From Methylophilus aquaticus (GTDB lineage Bacteria; Pseudomonadota; Gammaproteobacteria; Burkholderiales; Methylophilaceae): DNA of 52,864 nucleotides. Where the stretch lies: the NCBI RefSeq assembly GCF_030769565.1, contig NZ_JAVCAP010000021.1, positions 1 through 52,864 on the forward strand, given 5' to 3'. The translations under genes were made by a program, and so were the position numbers. The notes beneath the pieces are model-generated. The model ran no database searches, had not been told where the DNA came from, and saw only the letters and a list, made by a program, of their open reading frames with translations. Numbering within the stretch: the stretch's first letter is position 1; each line of letters starts with the position of its first letter. Positions 29,201 to 37,538 of this stretch are shown piece after piece.

Positions 29201-32200
29201 CAATGCACAAGAAGCCATAACCACCGCTGGAACTGGTCAGTTAGAAGTGAAAGCCAACCAGACCCAGTTAAGTGCTGCAAAAATCACCGCAGAAACAGGC
29301 AGTACTTATGCGGTGAACGCCAGCGGCAGCCTGGTCACAAGTGCAAATGGTAGTGCACTGGCTGAAACAACGGGTATCGGTGGCAAACTGTCACTGACTG
29401 CGGCTCAAACCACTATTAACAATACGGTTGAGTTACTGGCAGGTCAATTTAATGCTACCTCTACAAACGGTGATTTGAAATTAGGTGCCAGTGGCAAAAT
29501 TATCACACGCTCGGCCACGGTGCAGTTTGATCAAACGCATGCAAAAACCACAGATGCCGGAGATGTGAGCCTGACCTCTAATACTGGCAATGTAGATATT
29601 GCGCAAAATGCCTTGATTGATGTGTCTGGCGGTAGCCAGCAAGGCGAGGCGGGTCGGTTGACTGTCAATGCCAAGAATGGTGAGTTTCTGGTGGCTGACG
29701 GCTCCCTCAAAGGAAGTGCTAGCGCAAACGAGCGTGCAGGTGAGTTCGCGCTCGATGTTAAATCACTTAGTAATTTCAGTGCCGTGAATCAAGCGCTAGA
29801 AACAGGGCAGTTCAATCAGTCTCGTGATATTAGGGTCAGAATGGGCGATGTCAATGTCCAGGCGGGTGATACAGTCACTGCCAACACCTTTATACTGGGA
29901 GTGGATGCTGGCGATGCCAATATTGCCGGAGCCATTAACGCTGATGGCAACAAGGGTGGCAATGTCGAGATTTACGCAAATGGTCTGGTCAAACTCGCCA
30001 ACACAGCAAAAATTACTGCGCGCGGCCATCAAACCAACCAGTCCACAGGCGATCTGCAGACCGGTTCTGGCGGTGATGTCTTGCTTTCCTCCAATAGCTT
30101 GAGTACAACGAATGCTGTCTCAGCTGACGCAGGGGCAATCATTGACGTGAGTGGATATGATAAAACAGCCAACAATAATGTAGGGGTTGATGGTGCGGAT
30201 GGTTCGGTGACCTTAAGAGGTCAGCGTGGCACGACGGGAACTGCGAATACGGTAAATGTTGCCTTCAATAGTACGGGTGCCATTAAAGGTGCCAGCGAGG
30301 TGCGGGTAGAAGGGGTAAAAACCTATACCAGCGCTACATTTGATAACAGTATTGCGGGCCTGGTCACTGATACCAATAGCTTCTACGATGCAAATCCGAA
30401 TGCGGGGAGTTATGCCAATACGCAAGATGGGTTGGCAGCACGAGTTTTACCACATATAGAAATTAGAAGCACAGGAAACATGACGTCAAACGCAGATCAG
30501 AATCTGCGAGCATTTGGCAATTTACAGGTGGGCAAAGGCGGTACGCTGACATTAAGGTCAAGTGGCGATCTCTCGCTGAACGGCACGTTGAGCGATGGGT
30601 TTAGCACGACAACAACAGCCGGTATTTTGCAGGCAAACACGCAAACCTTTAACTTTAATATGATTGCAGGTGCTGATTACACCGCTGCTAATCAGGGTGC
30701 TACGCTTGCAGGAATTGGCAATTTTAGCCTTGCGAACGGAAAAATGGTGCGTACTGGCGAAGGTGATATTACGGTAGTTGCCGGAAATAACATTGAACTT
30801 GCAGCAAATGCCAATATTTACACTTTGGGTAAAACGGTCTCAAATATTGATGGTTTCACGGCACCGCGCACTGCTGAGTCTTCACGAGATAGAAATGCCT
30901 ATAACGTGAACGGTAGCTATGTAAATAACGGCGGTGATATTGCGCTGCATGCAGGGAATAACATCTCTGGTGTACTGTCCGGGCAGACTGTGAACGAATG
31001 GCTATCTCGACAGGGCAGTACAACCGCAGATACAAGTTGGTGGATTAGAGCCGATCTCTTTAATCAGGGGGTGGCCGCTTTGGCAGGAGGCCATGTAAAC
31101 ATTAGTGCTGGTAATAATATCTCTAACTTGTCTGTCTCTTCAGCAACAAATGCACAATACGACACGGCAGGGACTGGTGCCACTGGTAACTCTGTGGTCA
31201 ATGGAGGCGGTGATCTGAATATTCAGGCGGGCGGCAGTCTGACCAATGGTATCTATTACAGTGGTCGCGGTTCAATCAATATTCGTGTAGACGGAGATAT
31301 TCAGAAAACGGGCAATACCGGCACTGCAATTGCCTTGCAAGATGCTCAAGCTGATGTACGCGCCAGAGGCAGTGCGTTGATTGAAACGGTCTATAACCCC
31401 ACCTTGTGGATGCAAAACGTCAAGGTGACGACAGGCAATAATCTGACATTTTTTAATACCTATACAGATAACAGTGCATTTAATGTGACTGCTCTGTTGG
31501 GGAATTTGACGATAGGTCAAAATGACCCTGGCAGTTTAAATAATGGCACTTTGTTTAATGATGCTGACAACTCACTGGATGCGGTGACCAAAAATGATAT
31601 GGCTGCCATTCATCCTGGCCTGGTGAACGCCACTGCGTTTGCAGGGGGGATCACAGTGAATAAAATCATTGTTGCTCCATCAGCCAACGGTGGCCTGAGT
31701 TTGCTTGCAAATTCTGATATTGTTGGAGCAGTCTCTTCGGTTGGACGTGATAAACCTGTCGCTCAAATTCTGGTATCGAATGCTGATAGTACAAACAATT
31801 TGACGATTAAAAATCCGTTTAGTGGTAAGCCCGCTGACAATCTGGAATTGTTTGGTGACTTAAAGTACGGCAACAAGCTAAGTTCTGTGAATACGGGCAC
31901 TTCAAATTCAGTCGTGATTATTTCCAAAACCGGAGATATCAATTTGCCAGGCGACCCACCTGCTACGCTCGCTGCAGAGGCAGCAGGTTCCGGCGCATTT
32001 GGTCTGAAGTCATCGATGCCAGCCTATATTTCAGCTGCCAAAAACCTGACCTTGAACGCGTCCATTCAGCATAACAATCAGGATGATGTGAGTTATTTGA
32101 AAGCGGGTAACGATATCGTGATGAAAGCCAATCAACCACTTGCCAAGATTGAGGTCAATGGCCCGGGTGATTTGATTGTACAAGCGGGCCGGGATATCAA

Positions 32201-33374
32201 TCTGGGTAATTCTGCCGGTATATTGTCACGGGCAAATAATGTTAACCCTAACTTGCCAACGAACGGTGCCAATATTACTGTACTTGCCGGTGTAGGTGAG
32301 AAAGGAGCGGATATCGCAGGATTTATCAGTTTGTATATTGATCCGCAGGGTCGCGGGCCGTTGAGTTTGCAAGATGCCTCGGCATTGAACGATTATCGAA
32401 GCAAGGTCAATGCAATTGTGCAGACCTATATGGAAAAAATAACGCAGAAATCCCTGACTGTTGTAGAGGCGATGCAATTGTATCTGGCATTGGATACAGA
32501 GAAGCAGGCACCATTGGTTTATGATGTGTTTAGTAAAGAAATGGTCTTTGCGATTAAAGACTATGTGCAGACAGCGAATACTGAAAGAGGTGATGCAGTC
32601 ATTAATGGATTATTCCCTTCACAAAATAGTTACAGCGGTAATATTTCCATGTATCAAAGCCAGATCGTCACTGCACGTGACGGCAATATCAATTTGCTGC
32701 TGCCTGGTGGCTTGCTCAATGCCGGGGTAGCGGCAGATTCGGAAAACTTGCCGCATGGGATAGGGATTATTACTGAGCGTGGTGGTTACATTAATGTTTA
32801 CGCCGACAAAGGCTTTGAAGTTAACCAGTCAAAAGTGAAAAGTTTGTACGGTGGGGATTTAATTGCCTGGGTAAACAACGGCGATATTGATGCCGGACGT
32901 GGTTCCAAAACAGCGGTATCCATCCCTGAGCGGATTATCAATATTGATAATCAGGGCAATGTGGTTGTTGAAGTGAAAGGCGTCGCCTCAGGCAGTGGCT
33001 TGGCCACAGAAACCTATGACCCGGATGGTCCTAATGGTTCACAGACGGCGCCTAAGGCAGGGACGGTTTATCTGGCGGCACCACGCGGCGCACTGGATGC
33101 AGGTGAGGCCGGAGTTTCTTCAGGTGCTGACTTGTTTATCGGCGCGCAGGTGATCAACAACGCCACCAATATTACTGCTGCTGGTGCTTCCTCTGGCGTC
33201 CCCGTCGCTGACACTGGTAGTCTGGCTGGTGCCGCCCTGAGTGCCACCAGCACCGCCGCTGGTGTGAGCAATAATATGACTGATAACCTTGCCAACCAGA
33301 TGAACAATCAAAATGTAGCGCCAAAAGAGCTGCCTGCGATTGTGACGGTGAAAACTATCCGGCTTGAAGATTAG
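23238..33374 (+). CDS. Giant TpsA exoprotein, filamentous-haemagglutinin-like (DUF3739 type)
   Basis: The 3378-residue protein starts with an extended signal peptide region (MNKLRFKLVFSKRLGMLVPI) and a hydrophobic core ending near WAQD at about 75. Then comes the TPS domain (about 80-330), with VNGVNFN-like segments and NQNGIYFGAGSQINVGSL, where the usual NPNGI is NQNGI. The middle is a long beta-helix of repeats rich in Gly, Asn, Ser and Thr, with nearly no cysteine. The C-terminal region (about 3000-3378, with GGYINVYADKGFEVNQSKVK) resembles DUF3739. It probably acts as a surface fibre for adhesion or biofilm. GAGG at 23227-23230, seven bases before ATG 23238, supports the start; an ATG at 23235 is also possible. 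Confidence 0.9.
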   Translation: MNKLRFKLVFSKRLGMLVPIAEIARSHQKSVSISQPVVLEATTSDPSMTPLWRLAMGQAALLMAGCFALTSGALWAQDANTLPTNGNIVSGAGVINVNNNVMDVNTTTNQAVIRWDSFNIGANAGVNFNMPSTASSVLNRVMGDSASLIQGMLNSNGHVYIVNQNGIYFGAGSQINVGSLTATTLDNIANNTIENIYNQGILSNKTAPVFSFADAVGIIDVAGKEVDAQGKVVKEAAKITTTTGGRVMLLAPDVKNSGVIHAPDGQVILAAGKTIYLSTLDKFAGLLVEVSSGGTATNLGDIFVNNGNASMIGLAVNQEGRISATTTIRANGSIYLKAKSITQYESPLTDIYGDVKLGEGSRTEVSIAVNDTETVKNAQSITKSNIEITGKNIAIEGAVVANSGVINVAGKTNSGTTSIYVGDKALIDVSGVDATAPMSRNQLVIDLYSQQLNDSPILRGGALFGKKLYLDARKGTGIISQSVIDDALLSQDRTISERMTTGGTVSLVADSVVTKAGSVIDLSSGTTTYTPGNIRESRLFYNGKWINASEAVAGVPYSAINDEYSITNTRWGVTKTWSLTSAANGQYQAGYTAGADAGKYNVEATALALQGDVIATRTIGTYQRGDYAGVSTPTGGSLNINYIGSGSFNITDQVALLSEAFTRDSSLSDEQKQQSELSTHVFSQGINNFTLNASSAKVNVNGAINASASGNITIDGAAGVNVSRNITTAGGNIKLAASSTADVVLGNNVKISTAGLFTNDLPGVQGAMLSPVVTRGGNVTITDGLVMKDGARIDASSGAWVKSNGQIVSAQGGNVEVTLAQNSIADGAITSYGLGANGTQTSGGHLAVHLQGVTGTSGVKDVQLGGTNTQAANTLWLSEAFFKSGGFSQYAIDNQSNVFGSIVVGDQSGSTTVIHPEQATRFISSATSSMQSGAMLDTMTSTVMMPSFARQPVSLSLNAGNQFTLHENALLSTDAPTSLTGARGNINISSLGQMTILGDIDAPSANVTLAIKSQPGSATIPNAKFDNTLSLFVGENASISAKGSYIAPPSVDGTFRSRAVADAGNISISAENGVLILKEGSQLDVSAVSGAIDLSVNSGFSRQQVDGNAGSIRLAGRDGMALDGDLQGQASGRGAAGTLLLRLGGEDAVGVEGDNNTPLLYAAGQRLLTVTQQYQKVSDNNTPGSLTTNLIEVSDPRKPLTNAVGKAQISAQQINKGGFDNVTLRVDNVQENTASGVVFESGLTLNVPTLLTLDASSFSGPATVNTAALIITNSNATTLSNPTLGTGEMQLNADFVDVIGNVAFTNINSLQIKSTGDIRVGGIRTRSSTTGSLITPQKLVMDAAQIYPVTAHEFDIKPTGSNTVIEVKNSGNRSSQVPLSAQGKLTLTADNIIQSGTLRAPLGEINLNATEMLVLGENSRTSVSSENSLIPYLVTTLGGSRLVADKDSTQSDALPYSGKKILLNGKNVDMREGATVDISGGGDMLAYEWIQGIGGTVDVLNQSGYYAVMPSLGNQYAPYDFNMQSNSDVTLGQAIYLSGGNGLSAGKYTLLPAHYALMPGAYLVKVNGTQTPINTTLAQLDGGSLMSGYFTRLDDSSRGQFNSFSVYNGNIFTANAGTKDYKGPAEYLLTYLNDFYSKQASANNTSLTLAKDAGQLSIQALNQLELNGKITGQAVTGGRGALVDISSNRIEVVSTSVAPTSGVLTLSADQLSKIEADSVLLGGSRAVTGNQQTITTNASEVTFSNDADHGVVMKELLVTAKNEIRLEDGASVKTTERTGNSAGVNELQTDGAGAFLAISSVNDLAFDRNNATTASGNMVIGSGANLEASRSAVLDASQQLALNGDIRVGEGGSLTLGTNRFLLGDNIPAVDGTRLDQKTLLAFGDLNKLNLNSYQNIDIYGAVSLGSEQLSLTLNTSGLAHHGDGDVQIRANTLTLKNTQDGSVFNAPADAGTSNLVLNTKNTVLGATKSVKGNQQRFDVQGFETVNINAQEAITTAGTGQLEVKANQTQLSAAKITAETGSTYAVNASGSLVTSANGSALAETTGIGGKLSLTAAQTTINNTVELLAGQFNATSTNGDLKLGASGKIITRSATVQFDQTHAKTTDAGDVSLTSNTGNVDIAQNALIDVSGGSQQGEAGRLTVNAKNGEFLVADGSLKGSASANERAGEFALDVKSLSNFSAVNQALETGQFNQSRDIRVRMGDVNVQAGDTVTANTFILGVDAGDANIAGAINADGNKGGNVEIYANGLVKLANTAKITARGHQTNQSTGDLQTGSGGDVLLSSNSLSTTNAVSADAGAIIDVSGYDKTANNNVGVDGADGSVTLRGQRGTTGTANTVNVAFNSTGAIKGASEVRVEGVKTYTSATFDNSIAGLVTDTNSFYDANPNAGSYANTQDGLAARVLPHIEIRSTGNMTSNADQNLRAFGNLQVGKGGTLTLRSSGDLSLNGTLSDGFSTTTTAGILQANTQTFNFNMIAGADYTAANQGATLAGIGNFSLANGKMVRTGEGDITVVAGNNIELAANANIYTLGKTVSNIDGFTAPRTAESSRDRNAYNVNGSYVNNGGDIALHAGNNISGVLSGQTVNEWLSRQGSTTADTSWWIRADLFNQGVAALAGGHVNISAGNNISNLSVSSATNAQYDTAGTGATGNSVVNGGGDLNIQAGGSLTNGIYYSGRGSINIRVDGDIQKTGNTGTAIALQDAQADVRARGSALIETVYNPTLWMQNVKVTTGNNLTFFNTYTDNSAFNVTALLGNLTIGQNDPGSLNNGTLFNDADNSLDAVTKNDMAAIHPGLVNATAFAGGITVNKIIVAPSANGGLSLLANSDIVGAVSSVGRDKPVAQILVSNADSTNNLTIKNPFSGKPADNLELFGDLKYGNKLSSVNTGTSNSVVIISKTGDINLPGDPPATLAAEAAGSGAFGLKSSMPAYISAAKNLTLNASIQHNNQDDVSYLKAGNDIVMKANQPLAKIEVNGPGDLIVQAGRDINLGNSAGILSRANNVNPNLPTNGANITVLAGVGEKGADIAGFISLYIDPQGRGPLSLQDASALNDYRSKVNAIVQTYMEKITQKSLTVVEAMQLYLALDTEKQAPLVYDVFSKEMVFAIKDYVQTANTERGDAVINGLFPSQNSYSGNISMYQSQIVTARDGNINLLLPGGLLNAGVAADSENLPHGIGIITERGGYINVYADKGFEVNQSKVKSLYGGDLIAWVNNGDIDAGRGSKTAVSIPERIINIDNQGNVVVEVKGVASGSGLATETYDPDGPNGSQTAPKAGTVYLAAPRGALDAGEAGVSSGADLFIGAQVINNATNITAAGASSGVPVADTGSLAGAALSATSTAAGVSNNMTDNLANQMNNQNVAPKELPAIVTVKTIRLED

Positions 33375-33402
33375 GTTTATTACCACGTTTTATTCTCATC
33401 GC

Positions 33403-33434
33403 CACAACGCCCGCATTTGCGGGCGTTGTGCTTT
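33403..33434 (+). terminator. Terminator after tpsA
   Basis: CACAACGCCCGC (33403-33414) and GCGGGCGTTGTG (33419-33430) form a perfect 12-bp stem with an ATTT loop, followed by CTTTG. It lies 28 bases after the tpsA stop. The T run is short, but the stem is strong. Confidence 0.85.
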
Positions 33435-33502
33435 GTAGCCCCCTTCCTGACTATGTTGCAATCATAGTTCCTGTCGCAAAAGTGCACTCAATCCCCATGC
33501 TT

Positions 33503-33511
33503 GCCTAGTCC
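33503..33511 (+). promoter_or_regulatory. GCCTAGTCC motif upstream of the nuclease gene
   Basis: This copy shares the CTAGTCC core with the sites upstream of the PEP-CTERM, tpsB and exbB-fusion genes, and is identical over nine bases to the second copy at 40459-40467. It lies 102 bases before the nuclease start. Regulatory role is inferred from repetition. Confidence 0.42.
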
Positions 33512-33612
33512 TAATTACCCAGTGTATCCGCTGCAAACTTAATAAGCGGGCTGCGGATTGTTGATAAATTATTCAGGTTGATTGTTTGGTGGTTAACCTT
33601 GTGGAGTTTTGA

Positions 33613-36600
33613 ATGAAATTAAAAAAATTGCAGTGGGCGCTGGCATTGCTGGGCTTGTCACAGATTGCTTTACCGGTTCAGGCTGGCGTGGTCATCAGCC
33701 AGATTTTTGGCGGTAATGGTAGCGTGCTCAACCAGGATTATGTCGAGTTATTTAATGCCGGAAATGTCGCTGTCGATATCAGCGGCTGGTCTGTGCAATA
33801 TGCCAGTGCCACTGGCACCGGCAACTTTGCAGGCAACGGGGTGACTACCCTGTTCGGTATGTTGCAGCCGGGACAATATTATCTGGTCGGCCTGGCAACG
33901 GGTGGCAGCGGCAGCGCGCTGCCCGCAGTGGATGCCGGGAGCACTGGTCCCAACATGAGTGGTAGCAATGGCAAGGTGATATTGCTCAATCAAAGTACCG
34001 GCTTGGCATGTAACGGCGGCTCAAGCCCATGTACTCCCACACAACAGGCACAGATCGTGGATCTGGTCGGTTATGGCACTGCCAATTACTTTGAGTCGGC
34101 TGCAGCGCCTGCACTCAACAGCAGCAGCGCCTTGTTCAGAAAAAACAATGGTTGCGATGACAGTAATCATAACGGTAATGACTTCGTCACGGGCACGCCT
34201 GCGCCTCGCAACCGTAACAGTGTGTTAAACGTATGCGATGCATCAGGCGGGGGCTCTACAGGCAACCAGCCGATTGTCACCAGCTGTCCTGCACTGGTGT
34301 TGCAGGTGGGGGAGGCCGGTGGCGTGTTGCTGACTGCCACCGATGCCGACAGTGTTGTGAATACAGCCGCGCTACAGTCTGCCCCGCTGGACGGCGTCAG
34401 CTTGTCAGCGCTGGTTGCTGCCGCTGGCGAGGGCAAGGCGGCGACGGTCAGCCTGCAAGTGGATGGCAGTCTGCCTGCGGGCAATTATATGGTCGATGTG
34501 CAGTTTGCCAACGATGAAGCGCAAACCGCCCGTTGCAGTGTCAGTGTCACGGTACAAAACAGTGCCTTGACCCGTATTTACCAGATTCAGGGCAGCGCTT
34601 TGGGGACGGCTTCCGTCAGCCCGCTCAATGGGCAAACAGTGACCACCGAAGGGGTAGTGACCGCTGTGTTTCCTGGCCTCAACGGTTTTTACATGCAGGA
34701 CGCAAGTGGGGACGGTAATCCACTGACTTCAGATGGCGTATTCGTGTATCTGGGCACGGGCGTGACGCCGACAGTGTCTGTTGGTCAACAGCTGCGTTTG
34801 CAGGCACTGGTCAGCGAGTTTAATACTGTGACCCAGTTAAGCAATGTCAGCAACCTGCAAGTGTTAAGTTCGGGCAATGTCATCCTGCCGACAGCGCTCA
34901 GCCTGCCGGAACAGACCGAGGGCGACCTCGAAGCTTACGAGGGCATGCTGGTGCGTATCAGCACGCCAATGACTGCCTCGCAAAACTATTTTCAGGGGCG
35001 TTACGGTCAAGTCAGCCTGTCTGCCGAAGGGCGCATGGTTAAGCCGACGAATCTGTATCCCGCCAACTCTGCCGCAGCGTTGCAACTGGCCGATGACAAT
35101 GCCCGTCGTCGGTTGATGCTGGATGATGGCAGCAGTGTGCAAAACCCCAATCCGATTCCTTACATTGGCGAAGACAACACCCTGCGTGCTGGCGATGTGG
35201 TGGAAAATCTCACCGGTGTCATTGATCATGGCTTGATTACAGCATCGAGCACGGGGCCGCGCGATTACAAACTGCATCCGACTACACCCGTGCAGTTTAG
35301 TCGTGAAAATCCGCGGTCGGCAGTCCCTGCCAGCGTGGGCGGCAACGTCAAAGTGGCCAGCTTCAATGTGCTCAATTACTTTACCACCTTTACCAATGGT
35401 GCCACTGCCAGCGGACAGACTGGTCAAGGGTGCAGCTTGGGCAACAGCGTCTCCGCTTCCAATTGCCGTGGTGCCAATAACCTCATCGAGTTCAACCGCC
35501 AGCGCAACAAAATCATTCGTGCTTTGACCGCGATCAATGCCGACGTGGTGGGGCTGATGGAGATCCAGAACAATGGTGCAACGGCTGCACAAAATCTGGT
35601 CGATGGCCTGAACGCACTACTCGGCGTCAATACCTATGCCGTGGTTGCTGACCCTGCCAGTGGCACTGGCACGGATGCCATTAAAGTGGCCATGATTTAC
35701 AAACCAGCCAAACTGGCACTGGCGGGCACTGCGCTTTCCGATACCCACAGCATCAATAATCGCCCGACTCTGGCGCAAACCTTCAAGGCGGCTAACGGCG
35801 AGAAGTTTTCGGTGCTGGTCAATCACTTCAAGTCCAAAAGCTGTTCTGATTCGGCCGGTGCCAATGCTGATCAGGGCGATGGTCAGGGCTGTTACAACCC
35901 GCAGCGTATCGCCCAGGCCAGCCGTCTGTTGCAGTTCATCAATACTGTACAAGCACAGGCGGGTGATCAGGATGTCATGGTCATCGGCGATCTCAACGCC
36001 TATGGCAAGGAGGATCCTGTCTTGACGCTGGCAGCTGGTGGTTTGCAAGATCAGATTGCACGCTTCGCCGGTGACAGCGATTACTCCTACGTGTTTGATG
36101 GTGAGTCTGGTTATCTCGACCATGCGCTGGCCACCAGCAATATGGCGTCGCAATTGACTGGTACTACGCACTGGCACATCAACGCGGACGAGCCTTTTGT
36201 GATTGATTACAACACTGAGTTCAAGCCGCAGGACCTTTACCAGGATTCACCTTACCGTTCGTCTGACCATGACCCGGTGTTGATCGGTCTGCAACTGGTA
36301 AAAACCGTCGGTGGCAGCAGCCAGCGTGACACGCTGACCGGGACTGCCGGTGACGATGTCATCAGCGGTGGCGCCGGGGCTGACACCCTGACCGGTGGCG
36401 CCGGACGTGACACCTTTGTTTACCAGAGTATGCGTGACGCCATGGACATCATTACTGACTTTACGCCGGGCCAAGACCTGCTGGATATCACTGCGCTGCT
36501 GCAAAGTCTGGGCGTAGTGAACAGCCAGCCTTTTGCCGAGGGGATTGCCCGCTGGGTGAGTGTGAGTGGTGGCGTGCAATTGCAGATTGATGCGGATGGG

Positions 36601-36690
36601 GCAGGCCCTGCCGCTGCCAGAGCCCTGGTCACCTTGAAAGGATTAGCCATGAGTCAACTGGACGCACACAGAGATGTGCGTTGGGAATAA
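33613..36690 (+). CDS. Extracellular nuclease, ExeM/NucH-like, with lamin-tail domain and RTX C-terminus
   Basis: The 1025-residue protein has a signal peptide (through VQAG near 25) and a lamin-tail-like domain at about 26-190. An OB-fold-like region follows at about 318-420. An endonuclease/exonuclease/phosphatase domain starts near 578 (VKVASFNVLNYF) and includes VVGLMEIQNNG (~643), VIGDLNAYGKEDPV (~791) and YRSSDHDPVLIGL (~878), the metal and catalytic motifs. The C-terminus from ~905 has RTX repeats (GTAGDDVISGGAGADTLTGG) and a type I-secretion-target-like tail, closely similar to that of the nucleotidase downstream. It probably degrades extracellular DNA. No type I exporter is in the window, and the N-terminal signal peptide points to Sec, a mixed picture. 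Confidence 0.88.
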   Translation: MKLKKLQWALALLGLSQIALPVQAGVVISQIFGGNGSVLNQDYVELFNAGNVAVDISGWSVQYASATGTGNFAGNGVTTLFGMLQPGQYYLVGLATGGSGSALPAVDAGSTGPNMSGSNGKVILLNQSTGLACNGGSSPCTPTQQAQIVDLVGYGTANYFESAAAPALNSSSALFRKNNGCDDSNHNGNDFVTGTPAPRNRNSVLNVCDASGGGSTGNQPIVTSCPALVLQVGEAGGVLLTATDADSVVNTAALQSAPLDGVSLSALVAAAGEGKAATVSLQVDGSLPAGNYMVDVQFANDEAQTARCSVSVTVQNSALTRIYQIQGSALGTASVSPLNGQTVTTEGVVTAVFPGLNGFYMQDASGDGNPLTSDGVFVYLGTGVTPTVSVGQQLRLQALVSEFNTVTQLSNVSNLQVLSSGNVILPTALSLPEQTEGDLEAYEGMLVRISTPMTASQNYFQGRYGQVSLSAEGRMVKPTNLYPANSAAALQLADDNARRRLMLDDGSSVQNPNPIPYIGEDNTLRAGDVVENLTGVIDHGLITASSTGPRDYKLHPTTPVQFSRENPRSAVPASVGGNVKVASFNVLNYFTTFTNGATASGQTGQGCSLGNSVSASNCRGANNLIEFNRQRNKIIRALTAINADVVGLMEIQNNGATAAQNLVDGLNALLGVNTYAVVADPASGTGTDAIKVAMIYKPAKLALAGTALSDTHSINNRPTLAQTFKAANGEKFSVLVNHFKSKSCSDSAGANADQGDGQGCYNPQRIAQASRLLQFINTVQAQAGDQDVMVIGDLNAYGKEDPVLTLAAGGLQDQIARFAGDSDYSYVFDGESGYLDHALATSNMASQLTGTTHWHINADEPFVIDYNTEFKPQDLYQDSPYRSSDHDPVLIGLQLVKTVGGSSQRDTLTGTAGDDVISGGAGADTLTGGAGRDTFVYQSMRDAMDIITDFTPGQDLLDITALLQSLGVVNSQPFAEGIARWVSVSGGVQLQIDADGAGPAAARALVTLKGLAMSQLDAHRDVRWE

Positions 36691-36742
36691 CACTTAACAA
36701 ATCAATAAGTCGTATTTTGAAACCCTAACGAGAGGATTGATG

Positions 36743-37498
36743 ATGAAAAAAATGAGTATCTTGATGGCGATGTTGCTATCCGCCCAAGCCAATGCGGCAT
36801 TGAATGCAGGCGACATTATGTTTACTGCCTTTAACGCCGATGAAGATGGGCTGTCATTTGTGACCTTTGTCGATATTGCTGCCAATACGGCGATTTATTT
36901 CAGCGATAACGAGTGGACAGGCAGCGCATTCAATACCGGTGAAAGCTACAACCAGTGGATTTCCGGCAGCGTACTGAGTGCCGGCAGCGTGGTCAGACTG
37001 TCGTCTTATGACACCGCCAGCCTGTCTGCTTCAATTGGCACCTTGTCGCGTGTCACTGTCAGTGGCAGCAGTAACTGGGGCATCAGCAACAGCACTGAAA
37101 CCGTGTATGCCTATCTGGGCAGCAGCGCGACAGCGCCGACCACCTTTTTGACCGCGATTACCAATGGCACGTTTGCCACAGATGGCAGCTTGACCAATAC
37201 CGGTTTGATCGCAGGTGTCAACGCCATGCAGTTGACCTCTAAAGCCGGGGCTTCGAGTAACCCTGACTATGCCGAGTACAACGGCGTGCGCAGTGGTTTG
37301 AGCAACTTCGCTGATTACAAGGTGCAGGTGGCTAACGTCAATAACTGGAATGTGGATACCGCCAACAATAGCAACTCCGCCGCCCTGATTCCGAATACCA
37401 CCGCATTTGCCGTGAGCACAGTCCCTGAACCTGAGTCGCTGGGCATGTTGCTGGCAGGTCTGGGCTTGCTCTCTGTGCTGCGCCGCAAGTTCCGCTAA
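36743..37498 (+). CDS. PEP-CTERM protein with lamin-tail/choice-of-anchor-like region
   Basis: The 251-residue protein has a short signal peptide (MKKMSILMAMLLSAQANA) and a beta-rich domain starting LNAGDIMFTAFNADEDGLSF. The C-terminal signal reads VPEPESLGMLLAGLGLLSVL and then RRKFR, a classical PEP-CTERM motif. It sits between two RTX-tailed enzymes and is spaced by about 50 bases from each, so the three genes look like one operon. AGAGGA six bases before ATG 36743 supports the start; upstream ATG 36740 and TTG 36737 are less well placed. Function is unknown; it may be a scaffold or a bound surface protein. Confidence 0.85.
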   Translation: MKKMSILMAMLLSAQANAALNAGDIMFTAFNADEDGLSFVTFVDIAANTAIYFSDNEWTGSAFNTGESYNQWISGSVLSAGSVVRLSSYDTASLSASIGTLSRVTVSGSSNWGISNSTETVYAYLGSSATAPTTFLTAITNGTFATDGSLTNTGLIAGVNAMQLTSKAGASSNPDYAEYNGVRSGLSNFADYKVQVANVNNWNVDTANNSNSAALIPNTTAFAVSTVPEPESLGMLLAGLGLLSVLRRKFR

Positions 37499-37538
37499 AT
37501 GCACCCACTTAAATGCACCATAATTGATGGAGAATGTC

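Noticed and set aside
23457-33307. Several reverse-strand open frames of 60-160 codons inside tpsA
   Set aside because: They are shadows of a repetitive gene; none has a convincing start region or recognisable domain.
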